Assembly: GCA_025458365.1 (NCBI GenBank) | Contig: JALOSP010000073.1 | Coordinates: forward strand, 1-6,863 | Direction: 5' to 3' | DNA: 6,863 bases | Source of the DNA: Hyphomonadaceae bacterium | Lineage (GTDB): Bacteria; Pseudomonadota; Alphaproteobacteria; Caulobacterales; Aquidulcibacteraceae | In this document: in pieces, positions 1-6,863 of the stretch | Layout: each line of letters opens with the position of its first letter | Numbering within the stretch: the stretch's first letter is position 1 | Notes under the pieces: model-generated | What the model was told of the DNA's origin: nothing | Databases searched by the model: none | Seen by the model: the letters and a program-made list of their open reading frames with translations, nothing else | Program-made: the position numbers and the translations under genes

Positions 1-206
1 AAATAGGCCAGACGGTCATTCGTAGGCGAACTTTCGATGTAGCAGCGTACACAGGTGATGTTGCACTGGGTGCCAGAATTCAGCCAGACCGTACCGTAAC
101 GCCGGAACGCCACCTGAGCCCGCGACTCGCCCTTGGCCGTTTGATCGGGGTCGGAAAACTTGCGGGCGGGTAGCATTGCCACAGTGGCGGATGATGCGTC
201 GGTCAT
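1..206 (-). CDS. Radical SAM protein, N-terminal fragment (runs off left edge)
   Basis: The reverse strand is open from an ATG at 206 to the window edge, giving 68 codons of a longer gene. The visible peptide carries C-N-I-T-C-V-R-C-Y at about residues 49-57. This is the CxxxCxxC cluster motif, with an aromatic residue after the last cysteine, that binds the [4Fe-4S] cluster used to cleave S-adenosylmethionine in radical SAM enzymes. It is followed by IESSPTNDRLAY, which I recall from a MoaA/NifB/PqqE-like group of uncharacterised radical SAM proteins; that subgroup assignment comes from memory. About 48 residues precede the cluster motif. The substrate cannot be told because the barrel and any C-terminal domain lie outside the window. 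The purine-rich AAGGGAGG stretch (on the minus strand) ends only two bases before the ATG, which is tight, so an in-frame GTG or ATG 8-10 codons further in is a possible alternative start. The gene is divergent from the small plus-strand gene. Confidence 0.85.
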   Translation of the reverse strand, partial: MTDASSATVAMLPARKFSDPDQTAKGESRAQVAFRRYGTVWLNSGTQCNITCVRCYIESSPTNDRLAY

Positions 207-368
207 GGCCTCCCTTCAAGTCCGTAACCGATCGCGATGCAACCAGCCTGAGACAATGGGTGCAGTGGCGGTCATCGGACGTGCAGAGACATCAAACCGC
301 CGTGAACCCGTCACCGCCGCGTTGCAGAACCGGCCTAGGGGCACCATCTCCCCAGACGGAGGTGCATG

Positions 369-518
369 ATGAACAAGACTGAGGCACAACCGATGAAATT
401 GCGCATTCGCAGCGCATTGATCGCAGCCGTGCTGACCGGCGCACTCGCCGCCGCCATGAGCTGGGGCCAGCACCAGCCCACACCAGGCGAGGCAATGGTG
501 GAGATGGCGAGCCGGTAA
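369..518 (+). CDS. Small protein with one hydrophobic segment (49 aa), function unknown
   Basis: This is a short complete reading frame from ATG at 369 to TAA at 516-518. A GGAGG motif sits at 358-362 and is 6 bases from this ATG. An adjacent ATG at 366 is possible but would leave only 3 bases, so I choose 369. The peptide starts with a polar stretch, then has a basic patch (KLRIR, residues 10-14) and a hydrophobic run of about 16 residues (ALIAAVLTGALAAAM). A short polar tail follows. That pattern fits either a Sec signal peptide with an Ala-rich cleavage region or a single-pass small membrane protein. No family is recognised. Support rests on the ribosome site, the charge-then-hydrophobic order and the lack of any better gene here. 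It faces acnA convergently, and its 3' end takes part in long inverted repeats. A type I toxin-like peptide is conceivable but nothing proves it. Confidence 0.55.
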   Translation: MNKTEAQPMKLRIRSALIAAVLTGALAAAMSWGQHQPTPGEAMVEMASR

Positions 519-624
519 GTCCCGGACCGCAGGCCTGCGGCCCTGTGGCTTGCCGGAGCGCGGCTGGCCCCAGCCGCCCTGCATGCGGAGCCGCGTGCGC
601 TCCCGTTGCTGGCCCCAGTTCATG
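455..624. repeat. Long-range inverted repeat, 18-nt arms (455-472 and 607-624)
   Basis: The 18 bases at 455-472 and the reverse complement of 607-624 agree at 17 positions. The single difference (G460 against T619) would be a G-U wobble in plus-strand RNA, so the transcript could pair across the whole arm around a 134-nt loop. The left arm lies inside the small gene (around its Met-Ser-Trp-Gly-Gln-His codons) and the right arm lies in its 3' flank. A third copy of the core, GCTGGCCCCAGC at 563-574, is perfectly complementary to 460-471 and would compete for the same partner. No target-site duplication is seen outside the arms, so a mobile element is not favoured. Confidence 0.6.
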
Positions 625-636
625 TTAAAAAATCTC
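519..636. repeat. GC-rich, strongly self-complementary intergenic segment
   Basis: There is no supported gene between the small-gene stop and the acnA terminator. Three local dyads are visible: CCGCAGGCCTGCGG at 527-540 (perfect, 14 bp), GCGGCTGGCCCCAGCCGC at 560-577 (perfect, 18 bp), and a larger imperfect hairpin at 555-603. In the last, GGAG (555-558) and CGCGGCT (559-565) pair with AGCCGCG (589-595) and CTCC (600-603) around a 4-nt bulge. The second and third are mutually exclusive. None is followed by a T-run on the plus strand, so a standard terminator for the small gene is not shown. The segment could be a structured 3' UTR, a small RNA or a dispersed intergenic repeat. Confidence 0.5.
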
Positions 637-672
637 GTGCGCATTTTGTTTCCATGGAAACAAAATGCGCAC
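627..672 (-). terminator. Rho-independent terminator of acnA built on a 36-bp perfect palindrome
   Basis: Bases 637-672 form a perfect palindrome; each 18-base half reads GTGCGCATTTTGTTTCCA, meeting at a CCATGG centre. On the minus strand, the direction of acnA transcription, it is followed after four bases (GAGA) by six T residues (complement of 627-632). A stem followed by a U-run is the intrinsic-terminator pattern. It lies 62 bases past the acnA stop. The stem is longer and more AT-rich than usual. On the plus strand no T-run follows, so it looks one-directional. Confidence 0.75.
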
Positions 673-702
673 TAAACCATTGTTGGAGCGACAGTTTATC
701 CG

Positions 703-723
703 ATCAAAGCGATTCACTTTGAT
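703..723 (-). other. Short hairpin directly after the acnA stop codon
   Basis: ATCAAAG at 703-709 and CTTTGAT at 717-723 form a perfect 7-bp stem with a 7-nt loop, starting 11 bases past the acnA stop on the minus strand. It is followed by CGGATAAACTG rather than a T-run, so it is not a terminator by itself; the larger palindrome downstream does that job. It may protect the mRNA 3' end or be a binding site. The loop is not CAGUGN, so it is not a canonical iron-responsive element. Confidence 0.4.
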
Positions 724-734
724 GGGACGTGGCT

Positions 735-3404
<2,670 letters not shown>

Positions 3405-3547
3405 GATGGCCGTCTCCCCAGACTAGGCATGAGCGCGCAGGGCGCCGTGATGTGCGATTGCCCGCAGGGGCCGGGAGCTGGTGAGCATCAAACCGGCCGG
3501 CGGAGACTGCAACCGGGCGCCATGTTCGCACACGCAACGGCACCCGG

Positions 3548-3589
3548 ATGCAGTGCACTCTGCATACGCTTGGAGAGGTTAATTGTCCA
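3548..3589 (-). promoter_or_regulatory. Candidate acnA promoter with overlapping dyad
   Basis: On the minus strand TGGACA (3584-3589; 5 of 6 to TTGACA) is separated by 17 bp from TATGCA (3561-3566; 3 of 6 to TATAAT). An inverted repeat, ATGCAG-N6-CTGCAT at 3548-3565, covers the -10 box and the expected start point, where a repressor could bind. This would leave a 5' leader of about 150 nt before the acnA ATG. The rest of the 237-bp gap between acnA and vapC (3405-3641) shows no gene and no clear terminator for vapC. The call rests only on matching by eye. Confidence 0.3.
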
Positions 3590-3641
3590 TGCAGCGTACT
3601 GACGCAAGCGAGGCGAATTGGCGCGGGGGTGGTGGATCGGT

Positions 3642-4046
3642 TCAGGCTTGAACCAGGGCGATATTCCAGTCGGCATCGAGCTTTCGGGCAAATGCGCTGT
3701 CACAGGTCACGAGCCGTGCGCCTATGCGTCGGGCCGCAACAGCGTAGAGGCAATCATGAACTGGATGATCGAGTTTGGCCGCGAGGTCCAAAGCCTCGAC
3801 GGCGTGGAGATGATCTTGCTCCACAGTGTCGGCCAAAAGGCGCGCGCCGTCGAGCAGGTCAATCGCACCTGCCCGGCTGAGCGATCCGCGACGCACCAGC
3901 TTCCAGAGTGCGTTGCCAGTTTCAACAAGGCAGAGATTGAGGAATACTATGCTGGAAGCGTTCGCGGTGTGAGACCTCACCAGATCGGAGACCGGCTCGT
4001 CGACCAGCAATGCCACCAGCGCAGACGCGTCAAGCATCGTTTTCAT
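3642..4046 (-). CDS. vapC: VapC-family PIN-domain ribonuclease toxin (134 aa)
   Basis: This is a PIN-domain protein, the toxin of a type II toxin-antitoxin pair; VapC toxins are Mg-dependent RNases that typically cut tRNA or rRNA. The four acidic positions of the PIN active site are all recognisable: D6 in MLDASAL, E42 in LVETGNAL, D98 in HPVHDCLYA and D116 in LVTCDSAFARKL. The length is normal for VapC (about 130-140). Its ATG overlaps the stop of the upstream antitoxin gene in an ATGA sequence (4043-4046), so translation is probably coupled. The toxin looks intact and active as judged by its catalytic residues. Its RNA target cannot be told from sequence. No terminator is evident after the stop, so read-through toward acnA 237 bp downstream is possible. 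The ATG three codons further in (M4) is less likely because of the ATGA overlap. Confidence 0.92.
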   Translation of the reverse strand: MKTMLDASALVALLVDEPVSDLVRSHTANASSIVFLNLCLVETGNALWKLVRRGSLSRAGAIDLLDGARLLADTVEQDHLHAVEALDLAAKLDHPVHDCLYAVAARRIGARLVTCDSAFARKLDADWNIALVQA

Positions 4047-4282
4047 GGCCGGCTGGCACGCCCGGCGCAGATGTCCTCAAGTGAAGTCGGGCCATCCGGA
4101 TCACGCCTGACCGCAACCCGCTTCCTGTCAAGCCACGCCAAGCGTTCTGCGACGGTCATTCGGCTGGCCGTTTCCACCGCCTGCTTGAGCAAGACTTGCA
4201 TCGGCACGCCACGCGCGACCGCCTGCGCCTTCAAGCGTCCAACGGTGTCGGGACTGAGATCACGGACCAGAACCTGTGCCAT
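4043..4282 (-). CDS. vapB: VapB/FitA-like ribbon-helix-helix antitoxin (79 aa)
   Basis: This is the antitoxin partner of the PIN-domain toxin directly downstream. The start MAQVLVRDLSPDTVGRLKAQ is typical of FitA-like ribbon-helix-helix antitoxins: a beta strand (QVLVRDL, residues 3-9) that contacts operator DNA as a dimer, helix 1 (about 10-25) and helix 2 (about 27-42). The remaining C-terminal part (about 43-79, with SLEDICAGRASRP at its end) would wrap the toxin and block its active site. Proteins of this type bind their toxin and repress their own promoter. The N-terminus matches the family at the first codon, so the ATG at 4282 is firm. No Shine-Dalgarno sequence is visible before it, and a candidate -10 box lies only 6 bases upstream, suggesting a leaderless mRNA. 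It overlaps vapC by four bases. Confidence 0.9.
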   Translation of the reverse strand: MAQVLVRDLSPDTVGRLKAQAVARGVPMQVLLKQAVETASRMTVAERLAWLDRKRVAVRRDPDGPTSLEDICAGRASRP

Positions 4283-4288
4283 GAGCAG

Positions 4289-4317
4289 TTGATAGCAGAT
4301 TTGATATCACCAGGCAA
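4289..4317 (-). promoter_or_regulatory. vapBC promoter and candidate operator
   Basis: On the minus strand TTGCCT (4312-4317) and TATCAA (4289-4294) are separated by exactly 17 bp, each matching 4 of 6 consensus bases. The spacer contains the 8-bp palindrome TGATATCA (4302-4309). The hexamer TATCAA occurs twice, 12 bp apart (4289-4294 and 4301-4306). Short repeats on or between promoter boxes are what a ribbon-helix-helix dimer pair usually binds, so autorepression by VapB, alone or with VapC, is likely. The -10 ends 6 bases from the vapB ATG. Confidence 0.45.
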
Positions 4318-4346
4318 CCTACTGGAATGGGTGTCGAAGGGGCCGG

Positions 4347-4375
4347 ATGACAGGATCGCGAACCGGCGTTAGACT
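4347..4375 (+). promoter_or_regulatory. Candidate promoter of the LD-carboxypeptidase gene
   Basis: ATGACA (4347-4352; 5 of 6 to TTGACA) and TAGACT (4370-4375; 4 of 6 to TATAAT) are separated by 17 bp. This predicts transcription starting near 4382 and a leader of about 20 nt, which includes the GGGGA ribosome site at 4394-4398. It lies back to back with the vapBC promoter in the 120-bp divergent gap. Matched by eye only. Confidence 0.38.
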
Positions 4376-4402
4376 CGCCAGCAACATCTCGCCGGGGACC
4401 AT

Positions 4403-5467
4403 ATGGCCGACACGCAACCAGCATTTCACCGGCGCGCCTTGATCGCGGCGCTGGCGGCAACACTCCTGCCAGCCTCGGCGCCCGCTATTGGAACCAACGA
4501 CATGCCAGAGACCACGTCCCTCACCCGCCCGCCACGCCTGCGCCGGGGCGACACCATCGGTCTGGTCGCGCCGTCGGGTGCAACCTATGAGGCCGATGAC
4601 CGGGCACTCGTTGAAGAGGTGGTGCGCGCACTCGGCTTTGTGCCCAAGCACGGCGCCCACACAATGGATCGCTATGGCTATCTGGCCGGACAGGACCGTG
4701 ACCGCGCCGCTGACGTGAATGCGATGTTTGCCGACCGGGAGGTCAAGGCGCTGCTCTGTGTCCGGGGTGGCTGGGGTGCGGCGCGAATGCTGCCCTTCCT
4801 TGACTATGAGATGATCGCGGCGAACCCGAAGGCGGTGCTGGGCTATAGCGACATCACGGGGTTGCATATGGCGCTGCAGGCGCGCGCTGGCATGGTCAGC
4901 TTCCATGGCGCCAATGCTGCCAATGCATGGGGGCCAATCTCGGTGGCGTCATTCAACGAACAACTGGTGGACGCTGGCACGCCACTGTTCCGCAATCCCG
5001 TAGCGCGTGAGGACCGGCTGGTCCAGCGGCGCGGTCGCACGGTGGTGCTGGGCCGGGGCAAGGCGCGCGGGCGGCTGATTGGGGGCAATCTGACCGTGTT
5101 CTCCGCACTGGCGGGCACGCCCTACATGCCCGACACGCGCGGCGCCATCCTGGTGCTGGAAGACACCAATGAGGCCGAATACCGGATTGACCGGATGCTG
5201 ACCCAACTGGCGCTGGCGGGGATCCTGCCGGGCCTTGCAGGTTTCGTGTTCGGCCAATGCACCGATTGCCGCGGTGAGGGGGGCGGCTATGGCAATTTCA
5301 CCCTGTCAGAAATCCTTGACCAGCATATCCGGCCTTTGGGCATTCCTGCGTTTCACGGTGCGATGTTCGGCCATATCGCCGATCAGCCATTCCTGCCGCT
5401 GGGTGCTGATGTCGAGATCGACGCCGACGCCGGGACCATGCAAGTGTTGGCCCCGGCGGTGGTGTAA
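4403..5467 (+). CDS. S66-family LD-carboxypeptidase (muramoyltetrapeptide carboxypeptidase) with Tat-type signal, 354 aa
   Basis: LdcA-type enzymes remove the terminal D-Ala from the L-Lys/mDAP tetrapeptide of peptidoglycan fragments. The family signature is clear: the core begins RLRRGDTIGLVAPSG (about 45-59), continues with RGGWGAARMLPFLD (121-134), and has the nucleophile Ser149 in GYSDITGLH. The other triad members are probably Glu253 in LEDTNEAEYRIDRML and His324 in GAMFGHIADQPF. Before the core are about 40 extra residues: FHRRALIAALAATLLPASAPA has paired arginines, a hydrophobic stretch and an AxA-type end, which fits a twin-arginine or Sec signal peptide. The best-studied homologue, E. 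coli LdcA, is about 304 residues and cytoplasmic, so this version is probably exported to the periplasm. A second in-frame ATG at 4502 (M34) would give a form without the signal. The start at 4403 has GGGGA four bases upstream. The gene ends 19 bp before the convergent lipoprotein gene, and no terminator is evident. Confidence 0.92.
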   Translation: MADTQPAFHRRALIAALAATLLPASAPAIGTNDMPETTSLTRPPRLRRGDTIGLVAPSGATYEADDRALVEEVVRALGFVPKHGAHTMDRYGYLAGQDRDRAADVNAMFADREVKALLCVRGGWGAARMLPFLDYEMIAANPKAVLGYSDITGLHMALQARAGMVSFHGANAANAWGPISVASFNEQLVDAGTPLFRNPVAREDRLVQRRGRTVVLGRGKARGRLIGGNLTVFSALAGTPYMPDTRGAILVLEDTNEAEYRIDRMLTQLALAGILPGLAGFVFGQCTDCRGEGGGYGNFTLSEILDQHIRPLGIPAFHGAMFGHIADQPFLPLGADVEIDADAGTMQVLAPAVV

Positions 5468-5486
5468 AGCTGCCTGACGCGGTGGA

Positions 5487-6050
5487 CTATTGGGCCGCCG
5501 TCACAGTGACGGTCGGCGACCAGCCGTCGCCAGGGCTGTAGTCTGCCGGAACCGCTGTCCAGGTCACGATTACCTTGCGGGTCTGGTTGCCCATGTCGCC
5601 ATTGTCGGCAACGATCGTCTCGTCGATCTCCAGATCGAGTTTGCCGTCAGCAGCGCCCTTGATCCGGTATTCGAGGATGTTGCCGATCGTATAGACCCAG
5701 CTGTCATGCGTTGTGCTGATTACCAGATAGGTCATCAATCCATTGGCCGCAGGATCACCGCCGCCCGTTCCGATCAGCCGGACAAAGGCATCGCCCGACT
5801 GGTTGGGCACTGCATCGAAGCGGACCACACCGCCAAGCGAAGCGGCTTCGCCTTCGGAATCAGCTTCGGCTGGGGCCAGGGTTTCAGGCTTGGCATCGGC
5901 AGCTGCGGTGAAGCTTGGTGCGGCGGCAGTTCCAGCGGCTGCGGCAGGGACAGGGGCAGCATCATTGGCGCCCGGCGCTGCCGGGTTGCACCCGGTCAGT
6001 GCCACGCACCCTGCAACCAGAGCCAGGGTGAGGGAATTGCGCACGATCAT
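5487..6050 (-). CDS. Putative outer-membrane lipoprotein, uncharacterised (187 aa)
   Basis: The N-terminus is a lipoprotein signal peptide: basic start (MIVR), hydrophobic core and lipobox A-L-T-G-C with the acylated cysteine at residue 21. Asn at +2 does not give the inner-membrane retention signal, so sorting to the outer membrane is likely. Residues 22-72 are a low-complexity Ala/Pro/Glu-rich linker. Residues 74-187 look like a compact beta-rich domain (VVRFDAVPNQSGDAFVRL, then LMTYLVISTTHDSWVYTIGNILEYRI, then KVIVTWTAVP). I do not recognise this domain and assign no function. The ATG at 6050 has AGAGG six bases upstream. It lies 110 bp downstream of arsH on the same strand, so co-transcription is possible, but a gap of that size allows its own promoter. 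Its opposite strand is also open for about 190 codons, which is a codon-bias shadow and not a gene. Confidence 0.85.
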   Translation of the reverse strand: MIVRNSLTLALVAGCVALTGCNPAAPGANDAAPVPAAAAGTAAAPSFTAAADAKPETLAPAEADSEGEAASLGGVVRFDAVPNQSGDAFVRLIGTGGGDPAANGLMTYLVISTTHDSWVYTIGNILEYRIKGAADGKLDLEIDETIVADNGDMGNQTRKVIVTWTAVPADYSPGDGWSPTVTVTAAQ

Positions 6051-6160
6051 GTTGAACCTCTTTGAGCAGACACAGCCATAAACATGGGTACCCTGTTTTT
6101 GCGCAACTTCAAGCCTGCGACAGGCACATATGGAAACCGGAACTTCTGGGCGCTTGCAGT

Positions 6161-6863
6161 TCAGGACGCGGCAATGGCCCCACCCGCCCCGCCGACCCGT
6201 GCGGTCAGTGCGGCGGCACTTTCCTTCCGCTCGCTGTAGCGATCCACGAGATAACCTGCCCGGTCGCGGGTCAGAAGGGTGAACTTCACCAGTTCTTCCA
6301 TCACATCGACGATCCGGTCGTGATAGGCAGACGGTTTCATCCGACCCTCGCCGTCAAACTCGGCCCAAGCCTTGGCGACCGATGACTGGTTGGGGATCGT
6401 GATCAACCGCATCCAGCGTCCCAGCACACGCAACTGGTTGACCGCGTTGAAACTCTGGCTGCCACCACAGACCTGCATCACGGCCAAAGTCTTGCCCTGG
6501 GTCGGGCGGACCGCACCGATGGAAAGCGGAATCCAGTCAATCTGGGCTTTCATGATCCCCGTCATGGCTCCATGTCGCTCAGGCGAGCACCAGACCATGC
6601 CCTCGCTCCAGGTAACGAGGTCGCGCAGTTCGACGACCTTGGGATGATCGGGCGGCGCATCATCGGGCAGTGGCAGGCCGGACGGGTTGAACATCCGTGT
6701 CTCGGCCCCGAATGCCTGCAGGATGCGGGCTGCTTCCTCACTAGCCAGACGGGAATAGGATACTGGTCGCACAGACCCATACAACAGCAGAATCCGCGGA
6801 GCGTGGGTCGAGCGCGGCGGGTTGAGCAGAGCCATATGATCAACCTGCCGGAAGCTGGCCGCA
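6161..6863 (-). CDS. arsH: ArsH, NADPH-dependent FMN reductase / organoarsenical oxidase (5' end beyond window)
   Basis: ArsH is a flavodoxin-like cytoplasmic flavoenzyme of ars operons that oxidises trivalent methylated or aromatic arsenicals to the less toxic pentavalent forms and reduces FMN with NADPH. Numbered from the ATG at 6835, the flavin-phosphate loop [10 protein letters not shown] is at 20-29. The family hallmark [20 protein letters not shown] is at 82-101, followed by [20 protein letters not shown] and [16 protein letters not shown]. The end DRYSERKE plus a short Ala/Gly tail is also typical. The ATG at 6835 would give 224 residues with only weak ribosome-site support (CAGG, 8-9 bases off). 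The frame stays open upstream to the edge, reading AASFRQVD before that Met, and ArsH proteins normally have 20-30 more residues ahead of the PRILLLYGS strand. I therefore treat the gene as 5' partial. Other ars genes would be expected to the right. No strong terminator follows; a 5-bp stem hairpin sits at 6113-6125. Confidence 0.93.
   Translation of the reverse strand, partial: AASFRQVDHMALLNPPRSTHAPRILLLYGSVRPVSYSRLASEEAARILQAFGAETRMFNPSGLPLPDDAPPDHPKVVELRDLVTWSEGMVWCSPERHGAMTGIMKAQIDWIPLSIGAVRPTQGKTLAVMQVCGGSQSFNAVNQLRVLGRWMRLITIPNQSSVAKAWAEFDGEGRMKPSAYHDRIVDVMEELVKFTLLTRDRAGYLVDRYSERKESAAALTARVGGAGGAIAAS

Noticed and set aside
455..624. The 18-nt inverted repeats as ends of a small transposable element (MITE)
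   Set aside because: There is no target-site duplication outside the arms, the left arm is within an open frame with its own ribosome site, and no second copy is visible in the window.
216..644. A 142-codon minus-strand frame across the small gene and its flank
   Set aside because: Its start codon lies in the palindromic acnA terminator, it has no ribosome site, the product has no recognisable pattern, and it is antisense in register to the small gene.
3548..3565. Stem ATGCAG / CTGCAT with a 6-nt loop upstream of acnA as an iron-responsive element
   Set aside because: On the acnA strand the loop reads AGUGCA, not CAGUGN. There is no bulged C with a lower stem, and the predicted start site falls inside it. 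A DNA operator is the simpler reading.
3618..4292. A 224-codon plus-strand frame opposite vapB and vapC
   Set aside because: The minus strand encodes two recognisable families with intact motifs and an ATGA overlap. The plus-strand product has no recognisable features.
5498..5512. CCGTCACAGTGACGG dyad at the ldcA/lipoprotein junction as a shared terminator
   Set aside because: It lies inside the lipoprotein coding sequence, has a 6-bp stem with a 3-nt loop and no T-run follows on either strand.
5490..6065. A 191-codon plus-strand frame opposite the lipoprotein gene
   Set aside because: Same register effect as for acnA. The minus-strand frame has a lipobox, a signal peptide and a good ribosome site, and the plus-strand frame has none of these.
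6113..6125. GCCTG-CGA-CAGGC hairpin after arsH as a terminator
   Set aside because: The stem is only 5 bp and what follows on the minus strand (TTGAAGTT) is not a T-run. It is too weak to annotate as a terminator.

Overview
The window reads as GC-rich chromosomal DNA from an alphaproteobacterium. The evidence is the strong preference for G/C-ending codons, a housekeeping AcnA-type aconitase, a FitA-like VapBC module and an ArsH of the proteobacterial type. I cannot name a genus from sequence alone; Sphingomonadales- or Caulobacterales-like lineages are guesses.

Layout, left to right. (1) The first 206 bases, minus strand, are the N-terminal part of a radical SAM protein that continues off the left edge. 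(2) A divergent plus-strand gene of 49 codons (369-518) encodes a small peptide with one hydrophobic segment and a good ribosome binding site. (3) Bases 519-734 contain no convincing gene but are dense in inverted repeats, ending with a 36-bp perfect palindrome plus T-run that should terminate acnA. (4) acnA (735-3404, minus) is an intact 889-residue aconitate hydratase. (5) Upstream of it, on the same strand, is a complete vapBC toxin-antitoxin pair (3642-4282) with ATGA overlap, a repeat-bearing promoter and no visible Shine-Dalgarno for vapB. (6) Divergent from vapB is an S66-family LD-carboxypeptidase (4403-5467, plus) with an N-terminal twin-arginine export signal. (7) Convergent with it, 19 bp away, is an uncharacterised lipoprotein (5487-6050, minus). 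(8) The right edge holds arsH (minus), whose reading frame stays open to the edge, so the gene probably starts outside the window.

The genes do not form one pathway. Aconitase belongs to the TCA cycle, the carboxypeptidase to peptidoglycan recycling or remodelling, ArsH to arsenic detoxification (probably the last gene of an ars cluster lying to the right), and VapBC is a stand-alone accessory module. I see no insertion sequence, tRNA, rRNA, CRISPR array or phage gene. I did not find a clearly new multi-gene system. The less ordinary parts are the small peptide gene with its long-range inverted repeats, the paired hairpins behind acnA, the apparently leaderless vapB promoter, and the exported form of an enzyme family best known from the cytoplasm.
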